A DNA stretch of 64,000 nt. Origin: CAZGLR01 sp964526635 (lineage in GTDB: Bacteria > Zixibacteria > MSB-5A5 > GN15 > JAAZOE01). The DNA lies in the NCBI GenBank assembly GCA_964526635.1, contig CAZGLR010000002.1, positions 1 through 64,000 of the forward strand, read 5' to 3'. Below, in pieces: positions 55,513-63,977 of this stretch (its first letter is position 1; the number at the start of each line of letters is the position of its first letter). A program made the position numbers and the translations under genes. The notes under the pieces were generated by a model that saw nothing but the letters and a program-made list of their open reading frames with translations, did no database searches and had not been told where the DNA came from.

Positions 55513-56319
55513 ATGAAGACTACGTTCCTTTACTCGTTACTGCTTGTCGCCACCCTGATGTTTGTGGGCGGTGTGGCGGTCGCTGAAGACGCCGCCGAGA
55601 TTATGAAGAAATCACACATGGCGTACTATTACGCCGGTGATGACGGTGTTGCCGATGTCACGATGGATATCGTAAAAAGCAACGGCAAAACACGTACCCG
55701 CGAGTTCACCATGCTGCGCCTCGACCTGGTCGAGGGCGGCGAACAAAAGTACTACACATACTTTCGGAAACCGTCGGATGTCTCGCGCATGACCTTCATG
55801 GTCTGGAAAAACCCCAACAGCAGCGATGACCGCTGGCTGTATATTCCGGCGGTTGATCTGGTCAAACGGATTTCGGCCGATGACAAGAACTCGTCCTTTG
55901 TCGGGTCAAACTTCTCCTATGAAGATGTCTCGGGTCGTCATTGGACCGAGGATACGCATACGCTCGTCTCGGCCGATGAAACTCTCGATAGCCGCCCGGT
56001 GTATCTGATAAGCTCCAAGCCAAATGATCCCGGATACAAGGCCTTTGCCGAAAAGAAAACCTGGGTGGATAAAGAGAATTACCTGCCGCTCAAGGAAGAA
56101 TACTACAACGACAAAGGTGAATTGATCCGCGTCTTTGCCGCCGATCAGGTGGAAGAGATTGATGGTATCCTGACGGTTGTCACGCGGACGATGAAAGACA
56201 TCAAGGGTGAGCAGCATACGACCATCACCTTCAATAACATCGACTACAATACAGGTGTCGGCGATGATATTTTCACTGAGCGCTACCTCAAGGCTCCGCC
56301 GCGCCAGTACATCAAGTAA
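55513..56319 (+). CDS. Outer-membrane lipoprotein-sorting (LolA-like) protein
   Basis: 268 residues from the ATG at 55513, six bases after a perfect AGGAGG. Signal peptide of about 24 residues (VAVAED). The body follows the pattern of the LolA-like family often found beside RND transporters: MLRLDLVEGG, YTYFRKPSDVSRMTFMVWKNP and WLYIPAVDLVKRI. In such operons it is thought to ferry a hydrophobic ligand through the periplasm. It overlaps nothing and sits 2 bp after the RND gene. Confidence 0.85.
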   Translation: MKTTFLYSLLLVATLMFVGGVAVAEDAAEIMKKSHMAYYYAGDDGVADVTMDIVKSNGKTRTREFTMLRLDLVEGGEQKYYTYFRKPSDVSRMTFMVWKNPNSSDDRWLYIPAVDLVKRISADDKNSSFVGSNFSYEDVSGRHWTEDTHTLVSADETLDSRPVYLISSKPNDPGYKAFAEKKTWVDKENYLPLKEEYYNDKGELIRVFAADQVEEIDGILTVVTRTMKDIKGEQHTTITFNNIDYNTGVGDDIFTERYLKAPPRQYIK

Positions 56320-56343
56320 CTAAAAACCGGGAGGGAATTGACT

Positions 56344-57648
56344 ATGGAAACCGAATATACATCACGACGGCCCCTCCTGATGGCCCTGCTGGCGATGCTG
56401 ATTATGGTATCGCCGGCAGCTATGGCCCAGGATTTGTACTGGGGCGGATTTGTTGAAGGACTCTGGACCGGCGGCTTAAACGACAACAATCCCACCGGCC
56501 GCGATTATCCGGCCTCCGAAGTCAGGCTGCAGCTTCGGGCGGAATCTTATTCGAGCGTCGCGGAAGCATTCTCCAAAATCGATTTTGTGCAGGATGGCTT
56601 CGACTCGACCACGTATGAAATCGAGCTGCGCGAAGCCTACATCCGCTTCCGCATTCCGATCGGACTCGATTTCAAAGTCGGTCGCCAGATTCTCACCTGG
56701 GGAACCGGTGATTTGATCTTCATCAATGACGTCTTCGCCAAGGACTACCAGTCGTTTTTTATCGGGCGGCAGGATCAGTACCTGAAAGCCCCCCAGACCG
56801 GCATCCGCAGCGAACTTTACACTGGAATCGGGGCATTCAGCTTCGTATTTATTCCTGATTTTGAGCCGAATATACTGCCGACCGGGAATCGTTTGTCCTT
56901 TTATGATCCAATGGAAATGACCATCGTCGGACAGGCGACCCCGGGCTATATCTATATGACACCGGTCGAACCGGGCAACAGCTTCGACAATGCCGAGCTG
57001 GCCGTTCGCTACAAGAACCGCATTGGCGGCTTCGAACTGGCCGGCTATGCCTATCGCGGGTTTTATAAAGACCCCCGGGGCTTCGATCAGTCGATCGGCG
57101 CCTATTATCCGCGCTTGAATGTCTATGGCGCCTCGCTGCGGGGGCAGATTATCGGGGGCATCCTCTGGATCGAGGGCGGCTATTATGACTCCCGCGAGGA
57201 TACCGATGGTGACAACTATTTCATTGAAAATTCATCACTGAAGGGCCTGATCGGATTCGAACGCCAGGTGGCGACTGACTTTACCGGCAATATCCAGTTC
57301 CAAATCGAACAGATGCAGAGCTATGATGACTACGCCGCCGCCCGCTCAGCCCTGATCGATGCTGCCATGCTTCCGCCCACTGCCCCCAAGGCCGAAGAAA
57401 TCCGGACACTTCTGACCTCGCGCTGGACCAAGCAGTTGATGATGCAGACTATGACGATATCGGCTTTTGGTTTTTACTCACCCTCGGATCAGGACGCCTA
57501 TGTCCGTTTCTCGATTGAGTATAAATACTCCGATGAATTGTCGTTGATGGCCGGCGGAAATATCTTCGATGGCGAAGATATTCACACCCAGTTCGGCCAG
57601 TTTGATCTCAACGATAACCTCTACGTGAAAATTAACTATGGCTTTTAG
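56344..57648 (+). CDS. Outer-membrane beta-barrel protein (DUF1302/alginate-export-like)
   Basis: 434 residues from the ATG at 56344, eight bases after GGGAGGG. Signal peptide ends near AMAQ (residue 29). The rest is rich in amphipathic strands and ends in aromatic Phe (INYGF), as barrel proteins do. The KVGRQILTWGTGDLIFINDVF segment resembles DUF1302-type proteins that accompany RND/LolA-like genes. It would be the outer-membrane component of the export system. It starts 24 bp after the LolA-like gene. Confidence 0.8.
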   Translation: METEYTSRRPLLMALLAMLIMVSPAAMAQDLYWGGFVEGLWTGGLNDNNPTGRDYPASEVRLQLRAESYSSVAEAFSKIDFVQDGFDSTTYEIELREAYIRFRIPIGLDFKVGRQILTWGTGDLIFINDVFAKDYQSFFIGRQDQYLKAPQTGIRSELYTGIGAFSFVFIPDFEPNILPTGNRLSFYDPMEMTIVGQATPGYIYMTPVEPGNSFDNAELAVRYKNRIGGFELAGYAYRGFYKDPRGFDQSIGAYYPRLNVYGASLRGQIIGGILWIEGGYYDSREDTDGDNYFIENSSLKGLIGFERQVATDFTGNIQFQIEQMQSYDDYAAARSALIDAAMLPPTAPKAEEIRTLLTSRWTKQLMMQTMTISAFGFYSPSDQDAYVRFSIEYKYSDELSLMAGGNIFDGEDIHTQFGQFDLNDNLYVKINYGF

Positions 57649-57660
57649 GAGATACAGGCT

Positions 57661-57858
57661 ATGTCAATCGAAAACATGATTCGCGTGCTGGCCGGAACAC
57701 TGGTTCTTGTCTCGCTGGTACTCGGATTGACGGTGTCCCAATACTGGTTCATCCTGACCGGTTTTGTCGGTGTCAATCTGGTGCAGTCGGCCTTTACCGG
57801 GTTTTGCCCGGCCGAAATGATCCTCAGAAAAATAACCGGCGCTAAATCCGCCGGTTAA
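57661..57858 (+). CDS. DUF2892 (YgaP-like) small membrane protein
   Basis: 65 residues with two membrane helices (about 8-25 and 30-48). The layout matches DUF2892, the transmembrane part of YgaP rhodanese proteins: NMIRVLAG, FVGVNLVQSAFTGFCPAEMIL. The single Cys in FCPAE is the conserved one. It is 12 bp downstream of the barrel gene, so it is in the same transcript; its role there is unknown. Confidence 0.85.
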   Translation: MSIENMIRVLAGTLVLVSLVLGLTVSQYWFILTGFVGVNLVQSAFTGFCPAEMILRKITGAKSAG

Positions 57859-57891
57859 CTGTGCAACACGTTTTTCACCCTCCTATCGGTT

Positions 57892-57919
57892 GAACCCGGC
57901 GGAGTAATCCGCCGGGTTC
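57892..57919. terminator. Hairpin between converging genes
   Basis: GAACCCGGCGGA (57892-57903) and TCCGCCGGGTTC (57908-57919) form a perfect 12-bp stem with a 4-nt loop in the 69-bp gap between the DUF2892 gene and the converging GT-C-like gene. The T-tracts on either side are weak. Confidence 0.7.
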
Positions 57920-57927
57920 TTCATCTT

Positions 57928-59094
57928 CTACACCAGGTAACTCTTCAGAAACTGCGGGAAATACAACCACAGGGCCAGGAACGCCCCCAGGGCGATATAG
58001 ACAAGCTTGAACCATCGTGGCCGCGGTGAGGCGGCAATAATCATCGCGGCGGGCAGAATCAGCAAATAATGGCGCCAGACCGATGAAAACGATATTCCGG
58101 TGGCCGGGGAAAAGAGATACAATATCACGGCAAAAACAACCAATTCCACTTTGATTCGATATGGATAAAAAAGCAGAAAAATAAGGCCATACCATAAAAA
58201 CACAAAATTCGAAAGATACTGCGTATGCTGAATATCCATGTAAAAATATGGGCTGCTGAACCTGAAATGCCTTAATGAATTCCAGATTGTCACCAACGGA
58301 AATTCCCAGCTGCGCTGGAAATTTTCCTGAAGCTTCAAAAACAGGAAAAAATCATCGAATTTGAAGTAGAAATACGATGATAAAATCAACGGCCCCAGCA
58401 TCAGGGGCAATGTATACAGGGCAAAAGAGGTAACCAGCCGCCCCACCGGATGCTGCCTGCGATTTGCCCAATACTCCCGCCATGATTTGATAAGGGGGAC
58501 AACGGCCAGTAACCACGCTGTCGGATAGCACAATGATATCCAAAGGCCCAGAAGCGGCAGCAGGATCATCGTCAGGCGTGTTTCCTGGCCGTACAACAGC
58601 CACAAATAAATACTCATCAAGGCCAGTAACAGGGCATAGGGAAAACCAAGCAGGAAATAAAAGGCTGTCGGGAATGCCGCCAGCGCGAGGGTTGCCAACC
58701 GTGGGGATACTTCCGGCGCCACTCGCTTGACCATTTTGAAGAAAAAGATGAACCCTATGATACTGAAAATGTATGGTAGAACCAGAATCCCGATTTGATT
58801 AAATCCCGGAGAAAAAGCCGTTACCGCCAGCGGCCATCCGGGAAACCACCCGACATTGCCGCAGATGTCGCCCATCGGGTAATCTTTGCCGGGAATGCAC
58901 GGCCGAACATTGTAGCCATCCTCGGCAATCGAAAGATACAATTTGATGTCCCAGACCGGCTTGAACATCATGCTGTTGTGGTAAGAGAGGGCAAGTGAAA
59001 TATAAACTCCGGCCAGTATGAGAAAAATAAGAAACGGCCAGAGAAGTGACCGTGGATTGGAAAACGATGATTCTGACATGGTCTTGTTCATCAT
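57928..59094 (-). CDS. GT-C-like mannosyltransferase/PIG-V-type membrane protein
   Basis: 388 residues from the ATG at 59094, which overlaps the upstream gene's stop by 4 bp. About ten membrane helices. The first periplasmic loop holds the acidic pair in PVWDIKLYLSIAEDGYN and the NVGWFPGWPL motif, like the conserved Asp and Pro-rich motif of PIG-V/GT-C enzymes that use polyprenyl-phosphate sugars. No other GT is adjacent. It is coupled to a CDP-alcohol phosphatidyltransferase, which suggests glycolipid synthesis. Confidence 0.75.
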   Translation of the reverse strand: MMNKTMSESSFSNPRSLLWPFLIFLILAGVYISLALSYHNSMMFKPVWDIKLYLSIAEDGYNVRPCIPGKDYPMGDICGNVGWFPGWPLAVTAFSPGFNQIGILVLPYIFSIIGFIFFFKMVKRVAPEVSPRLATLALAAFPTAFYFLLGFPYALLLALMSIYLWLLYGQETRLTMILLPLLGLWISLCYPTAWLLAVVPLIKSWREYWANRRQHPVGRLVTSFALYTLPLMLGPLILSSYFYFKFDDFFLFLKLQENFQRSWEFPLVTIWNSLRHFRFSSPYFYMDIQHTQYLSNFVFLWYGLIFLLFYPYRIKVELVVFAVILYLFSPATGISFSSVWRHYLLILPAAMIIAASPRPRWFKLVYIALGAFLALWLYFPQFLKSYLV

Positions 59095-59729
59095 GTCATA
59101 AATATGACGCAATACAGAAAAATCAGCAGATAAATCGTCGCGCCCAGCCCGCGGGTGAATCTGAAAATTGGTCGGTCATCAAAACGGGGCATTGGCTGAC
59201 CGCGCATGACATGAATTAAGCGATGCGTATAGACAGCCAGCGAGAGTGCAATAAAAATGCCGGCCACCGGCAGACTGATCATGATCGCACAGAGATTATC
59301 CAGCACATAGGCGACCAGAAGAAACGCGATGGATGCAAAGGCATACTTCCCGGTAAAATTCGATGATGGTATATCCTGAATCTTGCGATGAATCAGGAAG
59401 CTTCCCAGGACAATCAGCAGATCCCGGCCGATTACAACCACAGCCAGCCAGAGGGGAAACGCCCGGTATACTATCAGCATGACTACCAGCACCAGGGCCA
59501 GAAATTTGTCCGACAGCGGATCGAGAATCAACCCCAGGCGTGTCTGCTGATTGAGCTTGCGGGCCAGGTATCCATCGAAGTAATCGGTCATCGTCGCTGC
59601 CGCCAGGCAAAGCAGGGTATAAATCCGGTATTCCGGCCCCGGGCGGGAAAGAAATATCGCAACGGGAATCAGCAATAATAACCGTCCCAGTGTCATCAGG
59701 TTGGGCAGCTTGACGATATCGGAAAGCAT
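59091..59729 (-). CDS. CDP-alcohol phosphatidyltransferase family protein (PgsA-like)
   Basis: 212 residues from the ATG at 59729; the frame is open to a TTG at 59780 but the extra stretch looks non-coding. The full motif D-G-x2-A-R-x8-G-x3-D-x3-D is present (Asp52, Gly53, Ala56, Arg57, Gly66, Asp70, Asp74), so the enzyme should be active in moving a phosphatidyl group from CDP-diacylglycerol to an alcohol. It may be PgsA, or another phospholipid synthase. The downstream GT-C-like gene overlaps it. Confidence 0.88.
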   Translation of the reverse strand: MLSDIVKLPNLMTLGRLLLLIPVAIFLSRPGPEYRIYTLLCLAAATMTDYFDGYLARKLNQQTRLGLILDPLSDKFLALVLVVMLIVYRAFPLWLAVVVIGRDLLIVLGSFLIHRKIQDIPSSNFTGKYAFASIAFLLVAYVLDNLCAIMISLPVAGIFIALSLAVYTHRLIHVMRGQPMPRFDDRPIFRFTRGLGATIYLLIFLYCVIFMT

Positions 59730-59795
59730 AGCCCAAGATAGCCCGGCCGAAATTGTTATGCAAGCGGAAGGATGATTCAATTACATAAAATAAAT

Positions 59796-59823
59796 GAGGC
59801 GGGATTGTCTTACATCCCGCCTC
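59796..59823 (-). terminator. Rho-independent terminator of the pilin-like operon
   Basis: GAGGCGGGAT and ATCCCGCCTC form a 10-bp perfect stem with an 8-nt loop. Read on the minus strand it is followed by ATTTATTTTATG, a T-rich tail. It lies 36 bp past the PilX-like stop. Confidence 0.75.
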
Positions 59824-59858
59824 TGCCAACAACGATGAGGAGCGTGAAGGGGAGATCT

Positions 59859-61529
59859 TTACGGTTCTGTCACTACCTCTTCTCCAGAGTAGACGTAGCC
59901 GACATTGGTTTGACGCCAGCCCATGCGGACGAATGTCCGCACCACCGGGGTACCCGGCGGCAGCTTGTTCGGGTCGGACAAGTCGTTATCGAAGGCCCAG
60001 TTACGGAACGGCGGACTATACTCGCTGGGATAACTGTCGCCCTTCTGGGATTCCCAGAGGTTGATCATCGAGCCGGTATAATGCAATGTATCACCTGACC
60101 ATGTTTCCAGAAAATGCGGCAGGTTTTCCAGACCACCATTATAATTGCCGCCGCCGGTCTCGACATTCCCCGTGATATACGAGAAATTGGTTGTTGTCGT
60201 CGTGGCCTGACGATCACCGGTACTAAGACTGGAATTGGCATCATCCCAGTTGTTTGATAATACCGTCAGCGCGTCGGTTATGATTGCCATCGGGACCTTG
60301 TTAACACTGTTGATATCGCCCTGGGTATATACTGGCATGTCAGTAGCCAGAGTGAAACCGTCGGTATTAGTACCAGCGCTGTTGAGAATTTCATCGGCGT
60401 TCTTCAAGCGAGTGGCATGATATCCGCTGCCATTATCGGAGGCATACATGATGCCATTGGGCGGGAAGAATGCCGTCTCCTTGAGAACACCCATATCGAT
60501 ATCATAGGAAAGCACATCCTGGCTTTCGCGGCGGTCACGGAATGTGACGGTATCCAGTGCGCCCAGGGTCATCAACGTGTCGGTGACGTTTATCCACGAG
60601 GCACCATTGTGGAAGAAAGCGTCACCATCCATGATTTTCAACGTGGCTTGATTCTCGAAGGAGTCATCATTGCTGCCGCCGTCGCGTTCGATGATGGAAT
60701 ACGGATTCATGGGATTGTCCAGCGGCAGATTCAGACGCTCCTGACCATAGGCGGCATCCTGTACACGGCCGCCCCAGCGGGCGATGGAAGAGTCGAACCA
60801 GTGCGGATCCGACGATTCCAGCCAGCCGGATCCCTCGCGCATCGAATGGAAGTTTCCGTCAATACCCATGATATCAACATCGCCATTGGAGTCGCTCTGA
60901 CCTGATCCGGGCTTACGACCATGATGAATATCCCCGAACGCCGTGAAATATGAGTCGATCTGGATACTGTTGTTCGACTGCAGATATACGTCACGATTGG
61001 AGTGAATACGGCCCAGCAGGATCATGTCGGGACCCGGCGCGATTTCGAGATCGTTTTCATAAAACACCGAAAACTGGAAGATCGGGACCAGAGCGACCTC
61101 GAAGGTCTCAGTCAGCGTCATCGATGTTCCATTGAGCACATCGATTGCCGTGGACTCCAGAACGAACTGTTTGGTGGCGCCGCTGAGTCCAGCCAGCGGG
61201 CCTTTGTTCAACACTTTGGTTGCCGTGTCACCTTCGGTCGCGAAATACTCGACCGTGACGTGACCGACCTGAACGGTGTCGGACGGCATAACCGTCGGCG
61301 GTTTCTGCTCGGCTTCATAATATGACTGGATGGCTGCAATAGCTCGATCCAGCCCCGCCTCAGCGGCATAGAATGTCTTCATTTCCTGAAGTTCGTTGCC
61401 GGCGATGGTGATTTCATCATTCGAGGACTGAATAATCCCCAGGCCGACAATCGTCAGCATCAAAGTCAACATCAACGCAATAAACAACGCCATACCGCGT
61501 TGACTGCGCAGGGTAGACAGTAGTTTCAT
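59859..61529 (-). CDS. PilX-N-terminal-like pilus assembly protein
   Basis: 556 residues from the ATG at 61529, which has an AGGAAGGTG site; an upstream in-frame start at 61631 would add 34 residues of non-homologous type. The N-terminus has a short basic stretch, then GMALFIALMLTLMLTIVGLGII, a type IV pilin-like helix without the usual Glu5, as in PilX minor pilins. TFYAAEAGLDRAIAAI follows, typical of the PilX family. The large C-terminal part is Asn/Ser/Gly-rich and may form the pilus-tip domain. Confidence 0.8.
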   Translation of the reverse strand: MKLLSTLRSQRGMALFIALMLTLMLTIVGLGIIQSSNDEITIAGNELQEMKTFYAAEAGLDRAIAAIQSYYEAEQKPPTVMPSDTVQVGHVTVEYFATEGDTATKVLNKGPLAGLSGATKQFVLESTAIDVLNGTSMTLTETFEVALVPIFQFSVFYENDLEIAPGPDMILLGRIHSNRDVYLQSNNSIQIDSYFTAFGDIHHGRKPGSGQSDSNGDVDIMGIDGNFHSMREGSGWLESSDPHWFDSSIARWGGRVQDAAYGQERLNLPLDNPMNPYSIIERDGGSNDDSFENQATLKIMDGDAFFHNGASWINVTDTLMTLGALDTVTFRDRRESQDVLSYDIDMGVLKETAFFPPNGIMYASDNGSGYHATRLKNADEILNSAGTNTDGFTLATDMPVYTQGDINSVNKVPMAIITDALTVLSNNWDDANSSLSTGDRQATTTTTNFSYITGNVETGGGNYNGGLENLPHFLETWSGDTLHYTGSMINLWESQKGDSYPSEYSPPFRNWAFDNDLSDPNKLPPGTPVVRTFVRMGWRQTNVGYVYSGEEVVTEP

Positions 61530-61631
61530 TGCACACCTTCCTGTCTCAGAGTGCGATTCGCCGCACCGGACGCCATTGTCGGCACCGGAAAAAGCGATAT
61601 CCGAATATTTTTCTGGCCGCGTCATCATCAC

Positions 61632-62441
61632 CTAATTTCTCAAACTGACCGTTGATTCGTAAGTTTCATAGCGATACGGGTCGCCAAACTCTTCATTTTT
61701 TCGTTGCGTACGGGCGTCAATTTTGATGCCGATACGGCGCACGTCACGGGTCAGGGCTTCAGGTACTTCGTCCATGACAAAGCCGTTTTTCAGCATAAAG
61801 GTAAACTGCAAATCGGTAATGTCTTCACCATATACTTCCGGCGGATTATCGCCGACCTGAATCATCAGATTCGGATGAGTGGTATCGCTGTCATCAATGA
61901 AGAATTTTATCCGGTCGATTGTCATGATCTCAGATCCCGCCGGGTAGGCACGCGAGAGCGGATCGCTCATGTGCTGAATATGCGAGGCTCCTGTCTGTAC
62001 TGAAGATATCTCGAAAAACTCGCCTGACTCGATATAGGGATCATAGATGTAAGCCGTTTCCATAGCCAGAAAACAGCTGACATCATTACCGGTACAATCC
62101 AACACATCGGTCGGGTTACTCATGGCGACCACCAGCGGAGCATCGCAGTTGTCATTCACCCGGTAGTAAATCACCAGTGAGTCGGGATTCTCGTCATAGG
62201 TAAATAACCCTATCATTCCGTTGGGCAGACCATAGCCAGTCATTCGAAGCTGACGCGTCAATTCGTCAATCGATGCCCGTGCGCTCTGCTGCATTTCGAT
62301 CACAGAATCCTGGATCATCCAGGATTGATGCTGGTTGATATATACTCGAAACATGGCCGCGGTGATGATTCCGGTCATAAGGAGCGCAATTAGCGTTTCC
62401 ACCAGCGTCATGCCGTACTGATTTCGTAATTTCGATTTCAT
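61632..62441 (-). CDS. PilW-like prepilin-type protein
   Basis: 269 residues. The N-terminus carries the prepilin peptidase site: YG, then MTLVETLIALLMTGIITAAMF, with Glu at +5. The rest resembles PilW minor pilins (QQSARASIDELTRQLRMTGYG). It is part of a type IV pilus initiation set with the PilX- and PilV-like genes. The gap to the PilX start is about 100 bp; there is no separate promoter I can name. Confidence 0.88.
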   Translation of the reverse strand: MKSKLRNQYGMTLVETLIALLMTGIITAAMFRVYINQHQSWMIQDSVIEMQQSARASIDELTRQLRMTGYGLPNGMIGLFTYDENPDSLVIYYRVNDNCDAPLVVAMSNPTDVLDCTGNDVSCFLAMETAYIYDPYIESGEFFEISSVQTGASHIQHMSDPLSRAYPAGSEIMTIDRIKFFIDDSDTTHPNLMIQVGDNPPEVYGEDITDLQFTFMLKNGFVMDEVPEALTRDVRRIGIKIDARTQRKNEEFGDPYRYETYESTVSLRN

Positions 62442-62451
62442 GCCGGCCTCC

Positions 62452-62844
62452 TTACAGGGAATCAGACTTGATAAAGGTATTGATCGTATTCACATGCGAC
62501 CGCTGATCCGGGCCTTCCCAGCTCGCGACCAGGTCGACCTGGCGAAGATGCGAATCGACCGACGTTACCGTCCATTCACGAATCAGGGTTCCAACCGTGT
62601 CGTTCACCGAAAGAACCGGAATCGTATCAGCGCCCGATACCGGATCAGGCTGGAAACGTAATTCCTCGAGCTTGTCCTGTAATAACTGGGTGGCCGAGGT
62701 TGTGCTCGATGCCCAGGAGTTACCCTCCAGCGCCACCACGGCCATATGCAGCAACAAGAGAAGCGAGAAGGTCATGATAACCATGGAGGTCATCACCTCC
62801 AGGAGAGTAAACCCGTCATCTTTCCGTATCAATTTCTTCATCAT
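62452..62844 (-). CDS. PilV-like prepilin-type protein
   Basis: 130 residues from the ATG at 62844, with a GTGAGG site upstream; the earlier start at 62868 would add eight residues. Basic leader, then DG, then FTLLEVMTSMVIMTFSLLLL: a type III/IV prepilin site with Glu5. The remainder is a short pilin head. It is the first gene of the pilus operon, and a sigma-54-like element lies upstream. Confidence 0.87.
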   Translation of the reverse strand: MMKKLIRKDDGFTLLEVMTSMVIMTFSLLLLLHMAVVALEGNSWASSTTSATQLLQDKLEELRFQPDPVSGADTIPVLSVNDTVGTLIREWTVTSVDSHLRQVDLVASWEGPDQRSHVNTINTFIKSDSL

Positions 62845-62878
62845 CAATACCTCACTGCAAAATTCCAATGGTCATCAG

Positions 62879-62894
62879 ATCAAGAAGTATGCCA
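62879..62894 (-). promoter_or_regulatory. Candidate sigma-54 promoter of the pilin operon
   Basis: Read on the minus strand, TGGCATACTTCTTGAT has a full TGGCAT -24 block and a 10-base gap to GA where GC is expected, so the -12 block is imperfect. A start near 62868 would give a 24-nt leader that includes the GTGAGG site of the PilV-like gene. Sigma-54 control of pilin genes by PilR-type activators is well known. Confidence 0.4.
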
Positions 62895-63079
62895 AACGCC
62901 ATAGTGATCCTCTCGACTGTCACCATTCGGCCCGTTTCAGCCTGAAACACCCCGGCGTTATACCTGTAAGTCGCAGATATGCAGTTGTTTAACATCTTCA
63001 GCGGAACGCTCATGTAAAATAGCGATACCCCTATATGTGCAATTCCTGCATAGCCGGATCAATGGTTTGAGGGGCGAAA

Positions 63080-63472
63080 ATGGTGCTGAGATTCCGATAC
63101 CTGTGGTGTTTTTCCCATACTGAGATCCATACTGTCTGGCCAACACATGGTGTTATGAGCTATCAGAAACAGGAATTCCTCCTGATTATAATTGCGCTCT
63201 GTTTGTTGCATGGTTATCCTGATTCAATGAATCAGGGAATCAACAGCGTATATGCCGAGGCGGTATTCATGCCCCAGGGTGATCGCAGCGACTGGTACGC
63301 CGTCGCACTGTATAATAAAGTCGATTCCGATCTCGATGGTGATGATTACGAGTCGGTTACCGGCCATCTCGGCTATGTCTTGCGTACCAATATCCGGCTG
63401 TTTATCGAGGGGACCTATGATATCGAAGCCGAAGAATCGCGCGTGATGACCGGATTTGTCACGGCCTTTTAA
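63080..63472 (+). pseudogene. C-terminal fragment of an outer-membrane barrel protein
   Basis: Open frame of 130 codons with a plausible GAGGGG site. From about residue 55 it reads like the end of a porin: INSVYAEAVFMPQGD, DDYESVTGHLGYVL and a final TGFVTAF with C-terminal Phe, the signal for barrel insertion. The first ~50 residues are unlike a porin. It is probably a remnant of a longer gene joined to unrelated sequence; a short intact protein is possible. A strong terminator follows. Confidence 0.55.
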
Positions 63473-63494
63473 AGCGAAACGCCGTGTGAGAACC

Positions 63495-63528
63495 AACGGC
63501 GGCCGCATGTGCGACCGCCGTTTTTTTT
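63495..63528 (+). terminator. Rho-independent terminator
   Basis: AACGGCGGCCGCA (63495-63507) pairs with TGCGACCGCCGTT (63510-63522) with one mismatch, followed by a run of eight T from 63521. It ends transcripts of the barrel remnant. Confidence 0.9.
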
Positions 63529-63610
63529 ATCATTTCGCATGCGAATTTGATAGTGGCAACGCTGCCTCCGCCGATATATATAAAGAGAAGTTTATGATGG
63601 AAATTCAGGA

Positions 63611-63949
63611 ATGAAACCGGTCTCAAAACTGACGTTTGCGATCATTTATGTCGTCCTCGTGGTCGTCATCGGGACAGTCGGCTATACCATGATCGAAAAA
63701 TGGCCGCTGCTTGATGCGATGTACATGACGTTCATTACACTCTCGACATTCGGCTTCAAGGAAGTTCACAATCTCTCCGAAAGAGGAGCTGGCCAGAACG
63801 GCCGGATGATTACACGCAAACTCCCTATGCCACCTGCTAATTCTAAAAAAATAAATAACTTACACAATTTCCCGATTGTTGGCGGGAAATCGGCAGAGAA
63901 GAAAAAGCGCTTGCAAAACATATGGGTTATTCATATGTTTGTACGTTAA
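63611..63949 (+). pseudogene. Truncated two-helix K+ channel (Ion_trans_2/Trk-like N-terminus)
   Basis: 112 codons. The first helix (ETC-like hydrophobic stretch at 8-27), the pore helix WPLLDAMYMTFITLSTF and GFKEVHNLS follow the N-terminus of prokaryotic K+ channels. After about residue 60 the second helix and TrkA-N domain are missing and the sequence becomes Lys/Asn-rich. The filter reads TFGFKE in place of TVGFGE-like sequence. This looks like a broken gene joined to unrelated sequence at about 63785. Confidence 0.6.
63916..63940. repeat. Short inverted repeat near the truncation
   Basis: AAACATATG (63916-63924) and CATATGTTT (63932-63940) are perfect 9-bp arms with a 7-nt spacer, in an AT-rich stretch within the 3' end of the truncated channel frame. 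It may be a regulatory or junction feature; nothing else identifies it. Confidence 0.35.
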
Positions 63950-63977
63950 CGTCTTATAGGAGTTGAACGGTTACATC

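Noticed and set aside
62852..63013. A 53-codon frame on the minus strand before the PilV-like gene, containing an internal ATG at 62902 with a good ribosome site
   Set aside because: It overlaps the candidate sigma-54 element and has no recognisable content. A leader peptide is possible but not supported.
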